Counted from the stretch's first letter, positions 39,561 through 49,246 are shown. The stretch: 64,000 nt of DNA from Myxococcota bacterium (GCA_023150775.1 JAKLKE010000004.1:1-64000); one strand, 5' to 3'. The notes: generated by a model from the letters alone, not told the origin. Made by a program: numbers and translations.

Positions 39561-40922
39561 CTACTCCGATCGGTTAAGTACGCGAGGTTGCAGGCGAACG
39601 GGCAGGCCCCCTTTGGGGCGCAGGGTGAACAAGGTCTCGGGGATCGGGGCCGTGTCGCCCAGGCGCTCGGGGGTGAAGCGCTGGAGCAGGGTGGCCAACA
39701 ACAAGCTGCCCTCCATGCGGGCGAAGGCCTCGCCGATACAGACGCGGGCGCCGCCGCCGAAGGGGAAGTAGGCGAAGCGGGGGCGCCCGGCGCTGGCCTC
39801 GGCGGTGAAGCGCTCGGGGCGGAAGCTCAGGGGCTCGTCCCAGAAGCGGGGGTCGCGGTGGGCGCACCAGGCGGCGGCGAGGATGAGGGTGCCTGGGGCG
39901 AAGGTGTAGGCGCCGAAGGTCACGGGCTTCACGGCTTGGCGGGGCAGGGCCATCGCTGAGGGGTAGAGGCGCAGGGTCTCGGCGAAGACCTGATCACAGA
40001 GGGTGAGGCGCGGGAGGTCCGCGGCCTGGGGCGGGCGGTCACCCAAGACCTCGTCGAGCTGGGCCTGGAGCCGGGCGGTGACCTCGGGGTGGGCGGCGAG
40101 CAGCCAGAACGCCCAGGCCAAGGTGGCGGCGGTGGTCTCGTGCCCGGCGACGAGCAGGGTGGTCACCTCGTCGTGGATGTGCTCATCGGACATCGCCGCG
40201 CCGTCGCCCTCCTCGTCCCGGGCGAAGACGAGCATCGACAAGATGTCGCCGGTGTCGCCGCTCGCCCGCCGGGCGGTGATCATGCGGGAGACGACGGCGC
40301 TCAGGCGGCGTTTGCCGTCGTGAAAGCGGCGGTTGGTGGCGGAGGGGAGGAGCTGAAGAAGCGGGCCGAGGGGGTGTGAGGTCTGGTGGTACCACTGGGC
40401 GAAGGCGGCGACGGCGGCGGCGACCTCGTCGGACTCGGCGAGGCTGAGATCGGCGCCGAACAGGGTGCGCGCGGCGATGCGTAAGGTGAGGCGGTTGAGG
40501 GCGTCGGCGAGGTCGAGGCCGTCTTGGGGCTCGGCCCAGGCGTCCCGGGCGCGGGCGGCCTCCTCCAGCATCACTTCAGCGTAGGCCATCACCCGCTGGC
40601 GATGAAAGGCCGGGGCCATCATGCGCCGCTGGCGTCTGTGGGGCTCACCCTCGTTGAGCAAGAGGCCCTTGCCGACGAGGGGCCGAAAGCCCTCTTGGGC
40701 GAAGCCCTTCACGAAGGCGCCCTCGGTGTTCAGGAACACCTGGCGCAGGTCGTCGGGGTGGTTGAGCTGCACCGCCGGCATGTGGAAGAACCGGAAGCCG
40801 ACGACGTCGCCGTAGCGCCGGGCGTTGTCCTCCAAGAACTGCAGGGGCGCCTCGTGAAACTCGTTGAGGCTGCCGGTGATCAGGCGGCCTTTGGGGCCGG
40901 GCGGGCGGGTGAGCTCGGGCAT
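39561..40922 (-). CDS. Cytochrome P450
   Basis: A 453-residue soluble P450. Landmarks: the I-helix oxygen-activation motif LLVAGHETTAATLAWAFWLL (near residue 263), the K-helix ExxR in AETLRLYPSAMALPR, the FRPERF segment and the haem loop FPFGGGARVCIGEAFARMEG with its Cys near residue 394. ATG 40922 has AGAGG before it; the longer frame to 40970 runs through the operator. Redox partners are not adjacent. Divergent from a TetR gene that probably controls it. Confidence 0.93.
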   Translation of the reverse strand: MPELTRPPGPKGRLITGSLNEFHEAPLQFLEDNARRYGDVVGFRFFHMPAVQLNHPDDLRQVFLNTEGAFVKGFAQEGFRPLVGKGLLLNEGEPHRRQRRMMAPAFHRQRVMAYAEVMLEEAARARDAWAEPQDGLDLADALNRLTLRIAARTLFGADLSLAESDEVAAAVAAFAQWYHQTSHPLGPLLQLLPSATNRRFHDGKRRLSAVVSRMITARRASGDTGDILSMLVFARDEEGDGAAMSDEHIHDEVTTLLVAGHETTAATLAWAFWLLAAHPEVTARLQAQLDEVLGDRPPQAADLPRLTLCDQVFAETLRLYPSAMALPRQAVKPVTFGAYTFAPGTLILAAAWCAHRDPRFWDEPLSFRPERFTAEASAGRPRFAYFPFGGGARVCIGEAFARMEGSLLLATLLQRFTPERLGDTAPIPETLFTLRPKGGLPVRLQPRVLNRSE

Positions 40923-40948
40923 GGTGACCTCTGGGCGCGGGACAGGTT

Positions 40949-40977
40949 GGTAACGTGAGCTTTTGCTCATGTTTACC
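40949..40977. promoter_or_regulatory. Candidate TetR operator between P450 and tetR
   Basis: GGTAACGTGAGC, TTTT, GCTCATGTTTACC: an imperfect dyad with a perfect TGAGC-TTTT-GCTCA core. It is centred in the 100-base gap between the divergent P450 and TetR start codons. Confidence 0.6.
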
Positions 40978-41022
40978 GGAGATGCCCTTCCCGCGCAAGG
41001 GGGGAGGGGCTACGTTGGGCGC

Positions 41023-41700
41023 ATGGAGACCGCTCCCCAACGCCGCCGTGACCCGGTGCAGGCCCGCAGCCGCGCCCGGGTAGACGCCATCCTCGACGCC
41101 GCCGACGCCGTGTTCTTGGAGCTGGGCTTCGCCGAGGCCACCACGAACCACGTCGCGGCCCGGGCCCAGACCTCCATCGGCTCACTCTACCGCTTCTTCC
41201 CCGACAAAGACGCGCTGCTCGTCGCCTTGGCCGAGCGGTACGGCGCGCGGATGCAGGCCCTCGCCAGCCAGCTCACCCCGATGGACCCTGAAGGCGCCAC
41301 GCTGCGGGGCCTCATCAGCGACGGCATCGATGGGTTCTCGGCGTTCTTGTTGGCGAACCCGGGCTTCGTCACCTTGATTCATCAGGCGCGGCACCCGGCC
41401 TTGACCGCCGGGCGGCGGGCCCAAGAGGGGCAGATGGCGGCGCTCATCGGCGGGCTCAGCGCCAAGCTCGCGCCCCAGCTCACCGCGGAGGAGGTCTTGG
41501 TGATCGGCGACGTCGCCCAGGCCGTGCTCAGCGCGCTCCAGACCTTGGCCCACCTGCACGACGAGGCCCAAGCCCGAGAGGCCACGCTCTCCGAGGCGAA
41601 GCTGATGATGACGCTCTACCTCTCCCGGCGCCTGGGCGTGCCTGAAGATGTGCCGCTGGCGAGCCTCGGCGGCGACGGCGTTGGCCAGCGCGGCGCCTAA
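41023..41700 (+). CDS. TetR-family transcriptional regulator
   Basis: A 225-residue regulator. The N-terminal DNA-binding domain reads RARVDAILDAADAVFLELGF, EATTNHVAARAQTSIGSLYR and FFPDKDALLVALAERYGARM. ATG 41023 starts a natural N-terminus; the earlier in-frame start lies in the operator. The regulator is divergent from the P450 gene with a dyad in between, so the P450 is its probable target. The 3' end overlaps the convergent FIST gene by four bases. Confidence 0.88.
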   Translation: METAPQRRRDPVQARSRARVDAILDAADAVFLELGFAEATTNHVAARAQTSIGSLYRFFPDKDALLVALAERYGARMQALASQLTPMDPEGATLRGLISDGIDGFSAFLLANPGFVTLIHQARHPALTAGRRAQEGQMAALIGGLSAKLAPQLTAEEVLVIGDVAQAVLSALQTLAHLHDEAQAREATLSEAKLMMTLYLSRRLGVPEDVPLASLGGDGVGQRGA

Positions 41701-42824
41701 CCCCCGACGGCCAACACGGCGCTGAACAGGTGGAGCTGGGTCTTGCCTCGAAACGGCCCCAGCTCAAAGCCGCCGAAGAAGCCGGCGAGGGGCACGCCGT
41801 CCAAGAAGCCGCTCACCACGGCGGCGTCGTAGTCGGGGATGCCCTGGAACTCGGCGCCGCGTCCGGCGCAGTTGGTCATCAAGGCGAAGGCCGGGCGGCG
41901 GCGGCGCAGCACCCCCAAGGTCTCGATCATCATCGCGTTGAGGTCGGCCCGGGAGGAGTCCACGGCCCGGGTCAAGAAGAGCAAGGCGTCGCCCTCTTGG
42001 GCGGGCTGGCTCAGGCGCACGGCGGCGCGGGCGCGGTCGAGGCCCATGAAGGGGCGCACGAAGAGGCCTTCAGCGCCGACGCGGTCGCCGGGCCCGGCGT
42101 GACCGGCGAGCAGGGGGCCGTCGTCGCCGTCCTCTCGGGCGGCGAGCAGGGCCGCGAGCACCTGGAGCGCGGGTTTGCCGTCCAGCTCCAGCACATCGGC
42201 GCCTTCGCAGCGGGTGATGAGGTTGCCCCGGGCCAAGGGGCGGCAGCTCTGGGTGAGGCGCACCTCGGGCGCACAGTCGCGGATCACGAGCGCCGCGAGG
42301 CCGTCTTGGCTCAGGCCGTGGCCGGTGAAGACGAGGTCGTCGCCGTCGGGGTTCGCCGCGCCGCCGCCGATCACCCGGGCCCGGGGGTGCTCGGAGGCGA
42401 CATACTCCAGGAACGGCGTGGCCTTAAACGTAGACGCCGTGGGCATCAGCACGACGAGGTCCTGGGGGCCGACGCCGTGGAGCGCCTCTCGGGCGGCGTG
42501 CTCGGGCTCGGCGTAGAGGTCGTGCAGAAGCCGGGCCTCGACGTTCGCCTCGGTGAACGCCATCAAGCCCAAGGCCGGGCCGTCCATCACCTCACGGCCG
42601 CCGATGGTGACCCCGGCGGACACGCAGCCGGCGAGCACCCGGGTGCCGAGGCCCAGGCAGAGCGCGGGGAGCAGGCGGCTGAGGTTGTCGGCGTGCTCGG
42701 GGCTCACCCAGCACAAGGCGCCGCTCACCGGGGCGTCGCCGAGCGCGTCCCGGATCTGGGAAGTGGCCTCCCGGGCGGCGTCTTCGCCCCGGGGGTTCAT
42801 CGAGAGTGCGACGACCGCGCGCAT
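41697..42824 (-). CDS. FIST-domain sensory protein
   Basis: A 375-residue cytoplasmic protein with FIST_N (CLGLGTRVLAGCVSAGVTIG, EVMDGPALGLMAFTEANVEA, LMPTASTFKATPFLEYV, ARVIGGGAAN) and FIST_C features (CEGADVLELDGKPALQVLAA, RPFMGLDRARAAVRLSQPAQ, MTNCAGRGAEFQGIPDYDAA, PLAGFFGGFELGPF). FIST domains bind small ligands, perhaps amino acids, and feed signal-transduction systems. A GGAGG site precedes the ATG. It stands alone, so its signalling partner is unknown. Confidence 0.85.
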   Translation of the reverse strand: MRAVVALSMNPRGEDAAREATSQIRDALGDAPVSGALCWVSPEHADNLSRLLPALCLGLGTRVLAGCVSAGVTIGGREVMDGPALGLMAFTEANVEARLLHDLYAEPEHAAREALHGVGPQDLVVLMPTASTFKATPFLEYVASEHPRARVIGGGAANPDGDDLVFTGHGLSQDGLAALVIRDCAPEVRLTQSCRPLARGNLITRCEGADVLELDGKPALQVLAALLAAREDGDDGPLLAGHAGPGDRVGAEGLFVRPFMGLDRARAAVRLSQPAQEGDALLFLTRAVDSSRADLNAMMIETLGVLRRRRPAFALMTNCAGRGAEFQGIPDYDAAVVSGFLDGVPLAGFFGGFELGPFRGKTQLHLFSAVLAVGG

Positions 42825-42925
42825 AGAGGCCCTCCTGGCCAGCCACCTCAGGATAACGCCAAAGCGCGGAGATTTTGCGAAGGCGCGACCTTCGGGCCGC
42901 CGGGCGAGCGCGCGGAGGTAAGCTC

Positions 42926-44389
42926 ATGGGGATGTGGAACCTCCTGATCCTGCTCGCTTGCGGCGGCCCGACGGTGAACCCCGCCGAGCCCCAACGCCTG
43001 CGCGACGCCCTCGGTCTCGGCGTGATCCCCCGCGCGCCGCTGGCGCCGATCGAGGGCGCGGCGACGGTGGTGGAGGGGCTGCGGGTGATCCCGGTGAGCC
43101 TTCAGCTCTACCCAGGCCTCAGAGTGTCCGCGGCCTTGTGGCTGCCGCCTGGGGACGGCCCCTTCGACGCGGCCTTGGTGGCGCATGGGCACTTCGGCGA
43201 AGGAAAGACCGCCGGAGAGAGCCAGGCCCCGGCCTTCGCCTTGGCCCGGGCAGGCTACGCGGCGCTGGCCATAGACACCCTCGGCGTGGAGGAGGGTGAC
43301 CTGCCAGGGCGACGAGTCCACTTTGAGGGCGGCGCCCACAACCGAGCCTTGCTCGTCGCCGGGGGCAGCTCCGCCATGGCGACGCAGCTTGAGGGGCTCC
43401 AGGCCGGGGTTCAGTATCTCCAGTCCAGAGGTGACGTGGATCAGATCGTGGTCGTCGGCGCTTCAGGGGGCGCGGTGCAGGCCCATTACCTCTCCGTGCT
43501 GGACCCAACGATCGTCGGCGCCGTCTTGGCGGCCTATGTGCCGACGCCGCGTGAGGCCCGCGCCGGGGGCTGCGCCTGTGACGCGGTGCCCGGCTGGCCC
43601 GGCCCCGACCCGAGCCTCACCGCCGCCCTCAGCCAGCCGAGCCTGTGGCTGACCGAGCTGGACCAGGCCGCGCCCGCCGGTCTTCCGAGACGGGCCGAGC
43701 ATGAGGTGCTCATCGGCCCCCACAGCTACACCGAGCCGATGATCGCCGAGACCTTGGCCTTTCTGGGCGAGCTGCTCGACGGCGCGGGCTCGGCGGACCT
43801 AAACCAGCTCCCGAACCTCCCCGCCGAGGCCCTACGCTCCGCCGACGTGGGCCCGGCCGCCCTCGCCGACGTGCTCCAGCCCGCCCACCCGCCGCGCTGG
43901 CGCCCCGACCCCGACCTCGACACGCCCTACACCTTGACCTGCGACGGCGTGGGGCCCGTGGTCATCGCCGCCGGGGCCCGAGACGATGAGCTTCGTGTGT
44001 TGGTTCAGGCCGGGCTCAAGGTCTGCGCCTTGGCCGTGAGCTTTGACGAGGTGGACCAAGAGGCTGGGCTCATCACCCAGCGGCCGTATGTGGACCGCTT
44101 CGCCGGGGCGCTCGTGAGCGCGGCGCGGCGGGAGCGGGCCGGGGCGCTCTACGTCACCCGGGCCTGGGGGGTCGCCGCCGAGGGCGCGGGCCTGCCCTAC
44201 GCGCTGCGGGAGCCCCTCACCCGGCCCCAAGACCTTGACCCGACCCAAGACCCGCCCTGGGTTCACGCGCCGGGCTGGTGGTGGCCCCCGCCGACCTACC
44301 CCGGCGCGATCTTGACCGGGGACGACCCGGCGGCGCTGGCGGCGGCGCTCACGGCGGCGCTCACCGCTCCGCGCACAGGCCAGCTTTGA
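42926..44389 (+). CDS. Lipoprotein alpha/beta hydrolase, esterase-like
   Basis: A 487-residue lipoprotein: MGMWNLLILLAC gives the signal and lipobox. The hydrolase fold follows: LRVSAALWLPPGDGPFDAAL, VAHGHFGEGKT (oxyanion loop), AIDTLGVEEGD, the nucleophile elbow VVGASGGAVQAHYLS and a late His in GPHSYTEPMIAETLAFLGEL. This resembles acetyl-xylan-esterase-type peptidase/esterase proteins. A second ~170-residue domain of unknown fold begins near PYTLTCDGVGPVVIA and ends in a Trp/Pro-rich stretch. ATG 42926 has GGAGG seven bases before it. Confidence 0.7.
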   Translation: MGMWNLLILLACGGPTVNPAEPQRLRDALGLGVIPRAPLAPIEGAATVVEGLRVIPVSLQLYPGLRVSAALWLPPGDGPFDAALVAHGHFGEGKTAGESQAPAFALARAGYAALAIDTLGVEEGDLPGRRVHFEGGAHNRALLVAGGSSAMATQLEGLQAGVQYLQSRGDVDQIVVVGASGGAVQAHYLSVLDPTIVGAVLAAYVPTPREARAGGCACDAVPGWPGPDPSLTAALSQPSLWLTELDQAAPAGLPRRAEHEVLIGPHSYTEPMIAETLAFLGELLDGAGSADLNQLPNLPAEALRSADVGPAALADVLQPAHPPRWRPDPDLDTPYTLTCDGVGPVVIAAGARDDELRVLVQAGLKVCALAVSFDEVDQEAGLITQRPYVDRFAGALVSAARRERAGALYVTRAWGVAAEGAGLPYALREPLTRPQDLDPTQDPPWVHAPGWWWPPPTYPGAILTGDDPAALAAALTAALTAPRTGQL

Positions 44390-44425
44390 ACACGCTATGT
44401 TAGAGGCCGTTTAGGAGTGACCCGC

Positions 44426-46399
44426 GTGCCACGCATCCTGCTGCTCGACGACGACCCAGAGCTGCGCGCCGTAGTCACCCAGGTGCTCATCCCGCGTGGG
44501 CACCAGCTCGTCGTGTGTGACAGCGGAGACGCCTTACGCGCCGCCGCCGCTGAGCCCGCGGCCCTGCTCATCTTGGGCGGGCGCTTCGCCGACGCCGAGG
44601 GCCGGGCGCTCCTCACCGAGCTTCGCGCCAGCGCCTCGCTCCCCGCCCTCGTCGTGCCCCAAGGACGCGGCGAAGACGAGCTCGGCGCCTTGATCACCGT
44701 CGGACAAGACGGGGTCGGGGTGCTGCGACGGCCCTTCTCTCCGGGCGCGCTCCTGCTGCGTGTAGACGCCGCGCTGCACGGCCCCAGCCGCGGGCGCAGC
44801 CCTGAAGGCGCCGGGCCGAACGTGCCCCGGGAGCGCTTCGCCGAGGGCCTGCCCGAGCGCCTCGCCGAGCTGGAGCGCCTCGCCACAGACGCCCGGGTTG
44901 GCGACCGCGCCGCCATCGAGGCCGCGCTGCACCAGAGCCGCCAGCTCCACGCCGCCGCCGGGGCCTGGGGCGACGCCGACCTCACGGTGATGATCCAGCG
45001 TGTGGAGCACATCCTCAGCGTGGCCCTCGACGAGCAGCTCGGCCCCCAAGACCAGCGCTGGGCAGAGCTCGCCGTGCTGCTCACCCGGGCCCGGGCCGAC
45101 GCCGGCTCCAACCTCGTCGATGGGGAGCTGCTGGAGGAGACGCCGCTCAAGGTGCTCATCGTGGCCGCCGAGGGGGAGGCCTTGGAGGTCGCCGCGCAGT
45201 TTGGCCGCCGCCGCAGCCTGCAGATGATCCGCGCCACGAGCCTTGAGGAGGCCGTGCGCCGCGCCGCCACTGAAGAGCCTGACGGTGCGCTGATCGAGGT
45301 CGAGCTGAGCGGTCGCCGGGGCGGGTTCTCCGCCGCCGAGGCCCTGCGCGCCTTGCCCGGCCAGGCCGAGCTGCCCGTGGCCTTCTTCTCCGCCGACGGG
45401 GGCCTCGCCAACCGCCTCGCCGCCACCCGCGCCGGGGCGCTGTTGTTTCTGCCCAAGCCGGTCACGGCCATGGACCTGGGCTACGCCGCCCGGGGCTTAG
45501 AGGACCGCGCCCGGCCCGAGCCGCTGCGGGCCCTGCTCCTCTGCGTAGACGCCGAGAAACGCGCCGCGCTCCAGGGCTTGTTCATGGCGGACGGTGTGCA
45601 TGTGCGCCTGCTCACCGAGCCCCTGGAGATCTTGGAGGGCATCGCCCGGGCCCGGCCCGAGGTGCTGCTCTTGGACCTCACGACGCCGTTCCTCTCGGCC
45701 CTTGATCTCTGCCGGGTGGTGCGCGCCGATCCGGCCTGGCAGACCCTGCCCATCGTGCTCTTTGACGGCCCCGATGACGACGACGCCGAGGTTGAGGCCT
45801 TGGCCGCGGGGGCGTCTGACTACCTCGGCCGCGACCGCTCCCCGGCGGCGCTCATCGCCCGGGCGAAGGGCCAGGCCGAGCGCGCCCGGCACTCGGCGCG
45901 GCTCATCGCCCGCGACCCGCTCACCGGGCTCTACCCGCGCCATGTGTTTCGGGAGTACGCCCAGCGCCTGCTCTCCGAGGCCCGGCGCCGGGCGGAGACC
46001 ATCGCCCTCACCCTGATCCGCCTCGACCACTTCGCAAGGTTCAACGCCGAGCATGGATACGCCATGGGCGACCATGTGCTCGCCGGGGTGGGGCGCCTGA
46101 TGAACGGGCGCTTCCGCCGCCACGACCTGCGGGGGTACTGGGGCGGCGACAGCTTCGTGATCGCCTTCATGAACGAGCGGCCCACCGCCGCGCGGCTCGC
46201 CGTGAGCCGGTTCTTGCAGGATCTCAGCCAACGACGACTTCGCACCGCCCAGGGAAGGGAGGTCAGCCTCACCGCGAGCGCCGCGGTGGCCAGCTTCCCA
46301 TCGGCGGGCACCTCCGTAGATGAGCTGGTCCAAGCGGCCGAGCCTCTGCTCGACCAGGCGCTCGCGGCGGGGGGTGACCAGATCCTCATCCTTCCGTAG
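44426..46399 (+). CDS. Multi-receiver protein with HPt-like and GGDEF-like domains (paralogue 1)
   Basis: A 657-residue signalling protein: REC (1-118), HPt-like helices (~130-205), REC (~245-360), REC (~370-490) and GGDEF (~495-657). Several active sites are altered. In REC1 the phospho-Asp position reads LILGGRF, in the HPt-like domain RQLHAAAGAWG lacks the phospho-His, in REC2 the Asp is Glu (ALIEVEL), and GGDEF reads GGDSF near residue 573. Only REC3 keeps its Asp (LLLDLTTP). GTG 44426 has AGGAG at eight bases and fits a REC start; a GTG at 44417 sits on top of that site. Confidence 0.82.
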   Translation: MPRILLLDDDPELRAVVTQVLIPRGHQLVVCDSGDALRAAAAEPAALLILGGRFADAEGRALLTELRASASLPALVVPQGRGEDELGALITVGQDGVGVLRRPFSPGALLLRVDAALHGPSRGRSPEGAGPNVPRERFAEGLPERLAELERLATDARVGDRAAIEAALHQSRQLHAAAGAWGDADLTVMIQRVEHILSVALDEQLGPQDQRWAELAVLLTRARADAGSNLVDGELLEETPLKVLIVAAEGEALEVAAQFGRRRSLQMIRATSLEEAVRRAATEEPDGALIEVELSGRRGGFSAAEALRALPGQAELPVAFFSADGGLANRLAATRAGALLFLPKPVTAMDLGYAARGLEDRARPEPLRALLLCVDAEKRAALQGLFMADGVHVRLLTEPLEILEGIARARPEVLLLDLTTPFLSALDLCRVVRADPAWQTLPIVLFDGPDDDDAEVEALAAGASDYLGRDRSPAALIARAKGQAERARHSARLIARDPLTGLYPRHVFREYAQRLLSEARRRAETIALTLIRLDHFARFNAEHGYAMGDHVLAGVGRLMNGRFRRHDLRGYWGGDSFVIAFMNERPTAARLAVSRFLQDLSQRRLRTAQGREVSLTASAAVASFPSAGTSVDELVQAAEPLLDQALAAGGDQILILP

Positions 46400-46419
46400 G
46401 CGGTGGCGCGGAGGCCACC

Positions 46420-48534
46420 ATGAACTCGACCCGATCCATCCTCGCGATGTGCGCCGACCCCGAGCTGCGGGCGCTGCTTCGCCTCATCACCGAGCCCGGC
46501 GGCCACTGGATCCGCGAGGCGAACAGCCTAGAGGAGGCCCAAGGCCTCGTCGGGCGGCACCACTTCGACCTCGTGATCACCACCGAGCTGCTCACCGACG
46601 GCGGCGGCGTCGAGCTTGGCCGCTGGCTGCGCTCGTGGAACGCCCAGCTCCCGATCCTCTTCTTCGGCTCGATCTGGCGAGAGGCCCCCGAGAACACCGC
46701 CATCGAGGAGGAGCTGGCGCCCTGCGTCGTGCGGCCGCTGCCCGCCCCGGCGGGGGCCCTGCGCGAGAGCCTCGGCGACGCCTTACGCCGTGGGGGCGTC
46801 GCCCCGCGGAATCCTGGCGGTCTTGTGCTCAGCGCCTTGGCGTTGGAGTCGCTCATCGAGCACCGCCGCCCCGCGGCCAGCCAGCGCCTTGAGAAGCGGG
46901 TGCACGACCTCGCCGGGGTGCTCGCCCGAGGCCGAATGCAGGGCCTCGACCCGCAGGAGCTCTACCGCGTTCACCGCCTCTGCGCCGAGCTTCACGCCGC
47001 CGCCGGGCTCTACGGCCTGATGGAGATGGCCGTCGCTTTGGGCAAGCTGGAGCTGCTCTTTCAGCGGCTCACCTTGGGCGAGATCACCGACTTTCAGAGC
47101 TTCTGGGCCCAGCTCGACGAGGCCCTGGACCGGGCGAGGGGGCGTGGGCCCCGCGCGCTGGAGGCCGAGGCTGAGCCCGACCCCGCCGCCACGGCCCGGG
47201 TGCTGGTGCTCGGGGTGGACGATGACGACGTGCAGGCCTTGGCGAACGCCGCCAGCCGGGAGCTCGTCGAGATCTGGGCGGCGAAGGGCCTCGCCGACGG
47301 CCTGCCCCTGGCCAGAAAGCTCCAGCCTGACGTGCTCCTCGTCGATCTGGACCTCGGCGGCCCCGGCGGCGGGGTGCACCTCAGCCGCAAACTTCGGGGC
47401 ATCGACGGCGCCCCAGAGGCGAGCCTCGGCTTTCTGAGCCGCCGCCTGGGCGTGAAGCTCCAGGTCGCCGCGGCGAGGGCCGGCGGGGAGCTGTTCTTGC
47501 CCAACCCGCCGGAGCCCCGGGAGTTCCTCAACGCCGTGCGCCTGCTCCTCGCCGCGCGCCGCCAAGAGCCCCTGCGGGTGCTCGCCGTGCACAACGGCGG
47601 CACCGACCACCTCACCCCCCTTGAAGAGAGCGACGGCGTCGAGGTCACCCGCCTGGACGACCCCCTCCGCGCGCCGGAGCTCCTCGACCTCACCCGCTTC
47701 GACGTCGTGCTCGCCGACAGCCGCCTGCCCTCACTCAGCGGCCCCGACCTCGTGCGCCTCCTGCGCACCACGCCCCGCTGGCAAGACCTGCCCGTCGTGC
47801 TGCGGGTGGCGCGGGGAGACGCCCACCAGCGCGCCGAGGCCCTGCGCGCCGGGGCCGATGAGGTCTGCTTAGACGACGAGACCGACCCGCCGCTCTTAGA
47901 GCGAGTCCGCCTACGCGCCGAGCGCCACCGCCGCGCCCGCGAGCTGCACGACCGCGATCCCCTCACCGGCCTCTTGAGCCGTCAGGTGTTCACCGAGCAG
48001 CTCGCGGCGCGGCTCGGCGAGGCCCGGCGCAGCGGCCGCCCGGTCTCGGTGGTCCACCTGAGCCTCGACCTCTTCCGCGAGCTGAACGAGCTGCACGGCC
48101 TCACCGCCGGGGACAACGTGCTCATGGGCCTGGGCAAGCTGCTCACCACACGTTTTCGGGTGGAGGACCTGCGCGGGCGCTGGGGTGGGGCCGAGTTTAT
48201 GGTCGCGCTCTGCGGCGCGGGGCCCCAAGACGCGCTCATGGTCATCGGCGGCCTGCTCCACGACCTGCAAGAGACGGCCTTTGACGCCGGGGAGGGTGTG
48301 CGGGTGCGCGCCACATTCTCTGCGGGGGTCGCCTCCACCGTCGAGGCCGGAGACTCCGTCGAAGGCCTCATCCGCAGCGCGGCGGAGCAGCTTCGCCTCG
48401 CCCGGGCGACGGGGCCGGGCACCGTGCTCGGCGCCTCACGGGCCCACGCGGCGCTGGACACCCCTCAAGACCCGACGCCGCGCCCCTCGGAGCGGCGCCC
48501 TCCGCTGTTTTCCCCGCTCGGCGGGCGCGGCTGA
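46420..48534 (+). CDS. Multi-receiver protein with HPt-like and GGDEF-like domains (paralogue 2)
   Basis: A 704-residue paralogue of the gene 20 bases upstream, with the same five-domain order. REC1 has Thr at the phospho-Asp position (LVITTELL), the HPt-like helix AELHAAAGLYG lacks the His, REC2 and REC3 keep the Asp (LLVDLDLG, VLADSRLP), and the GGDEF loop reads GGAEF near residue 589, so catalysis is unlikely. The metal-binding DxxF of the GGDEF fold (LSLDLFRELN) is kept. A Pro/Arg tail follows. Probably a signal-integrating scaffold in the same operon as paralogue 1. Confidence 0.82.
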   Translation: MNSTRSILAMCADPELRALLRLITEPGGHWIREANSLEEAQGLVGRHHFDLVITTELLTDGGGVELGRWLRSWNAQLPILFFGSIWREAPENTAIEEELAPCVVRPLPAPAGALRESLGDALRRGGVAPRNPGGLVLSALALESLIEHRRPAASQRLEKRVHDLAGVLARGRMQGLDPQELYRVHRLCAELHAAAGLYGLMEMAVALGKLELLFQRLTLGEITDFQSFWAQLDEALDRARGRGPRALEAEAEPDPAATARVLVLGVDDDDVQALANAASRELVEIWAAKGLADGLPLARKLQPDVLLVDLDLGGPGGGVHLSRKLRGIDGAPEASLGFLSRRLGVKLQVAAARAGGELFLPNPPEPREFLNAVRLLLAARRQEPLRVLAVHNGGTDHLTPLEESDGVEVTRLDDPLRAPELLDLTRFDVVLADSRLPSLSGPDLVRLLRTTPRWQDLPVVLRVARGDAHQRAEALRAGADEVCLDDETDPPLLERVRLRAERHRRARELHDRDPLTGLLSRQVFTEQLAARLGEARRSGRPVSVVHLSLDLFRELNELHGLTAGDNVLMGLGKLLTTRFRVEDLRGRWGGAEFMVALCGAGPQDALMVIGGLLHDLQETAFDAGEGVRVRATFSAGVASTVEAGDSVEGLIRSAAEQLRLARATGPGTVLGASRAHAALDTPQDPTPRPSERRPPLFSPLGGRG

Positions 48535-48562
48535 GCGGCGGCGCCCGTCGAGGCGCCTTCGT

Positions 48563-49096
48563 TCACTCCCCCGCGGCGGCCGCGGCGGCGGCGGCCAAGC
48601 GCGCCTCCTCTTCTTCTTCTTCGGGGTCGCGCTGCCGGTGGCGCCAGCGGGCGTTCTTGTTGGAGCAGTTGCGGGAGCAGTACTTGGAGTTGGGCCGGGC
48701 GGGTTTGCCGCAGTCTTTCCAGGCGCAGAGCTGCACGCCGTTCGCGTCGAGGATGATGGGCTCGTCGTCGAGGTCCAACTTCGAGGCGCGGGAGGCGCTC
48801 GGCGCCTCACCGGACGGCACGTCGAGCTCGCTGGAGTCGTCGTCCCGGGCGCGCAGGGGGCGCGTCGGCTTGGGCTTCTTGACCTTCACGGGCTTGGGGG
48901 CCAGCTTGGGCGCGACCGGCGCGATGGCCGCGATGGGGTCGACGACGTCAGGCGCCGGGCGGTCCTTCTCCGGCGGACGCACGGACTTGCAGCCGTGGTA
49001 CCAGCAGGCTTGGGTGCCCGCCGGGTAACGCACGCAGGGCAGATGGTTGAGGCACACCCAGAGGTTGTGGTTGCGCCAGACGCTGTTGGACCTCAT
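48563..49096 (-). CDS. Two-zinc-finger basic protein
   Basis: A 177-residue protein with a Cys/His cluster at each end. N-terminal: CLNHLPC, then CWYHGC. C-terminal: CAWKDCGKPARPNSKYCS followed by RNCSNKNARWRHRQR, a Cys4-type finger with a basic helix as in small DNA-binding zinc proteins. The centre (residues ~45-115) is a Lys/Pro-rich and then acidic linker. A Glu run and a nine-Ala run end the protein. ATG 49096 has GGAG at seven bases. Nucleic-acid binding is likely; no function is known. Confidence 0.65.
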   Translation of the reverse strand: MRSNSVWRNHNLWVCLNHLPCVRYPAGTQACWYHGCKSVRPPEKDRPAPDVVDPIAAIAPVAPKLAPKPVKVKKPKPTRPLRARDDDSSELDVPSGEAPSASRASKLDLDDEPIILDANGVQLCAWKDCGKPARPNSKYCSRNCSNKNARWRHRQRDPEEEEEEARLAAAAAAAAGE

Positions 49097-49246
49097 CGCT
49101 TCTCTCCATGAACCCACACCGTAGCCACCGCTGTGGGCAAGTCCAATTCCAGGCCAGGGGAACGGGCGAGCCGCACGCTTAACCCAGGATGTCGGGGCGC
49201 GCAGCGTGTTTCGTGAGGCCAGTGTCAGACCCCCATCAGACCTCTC

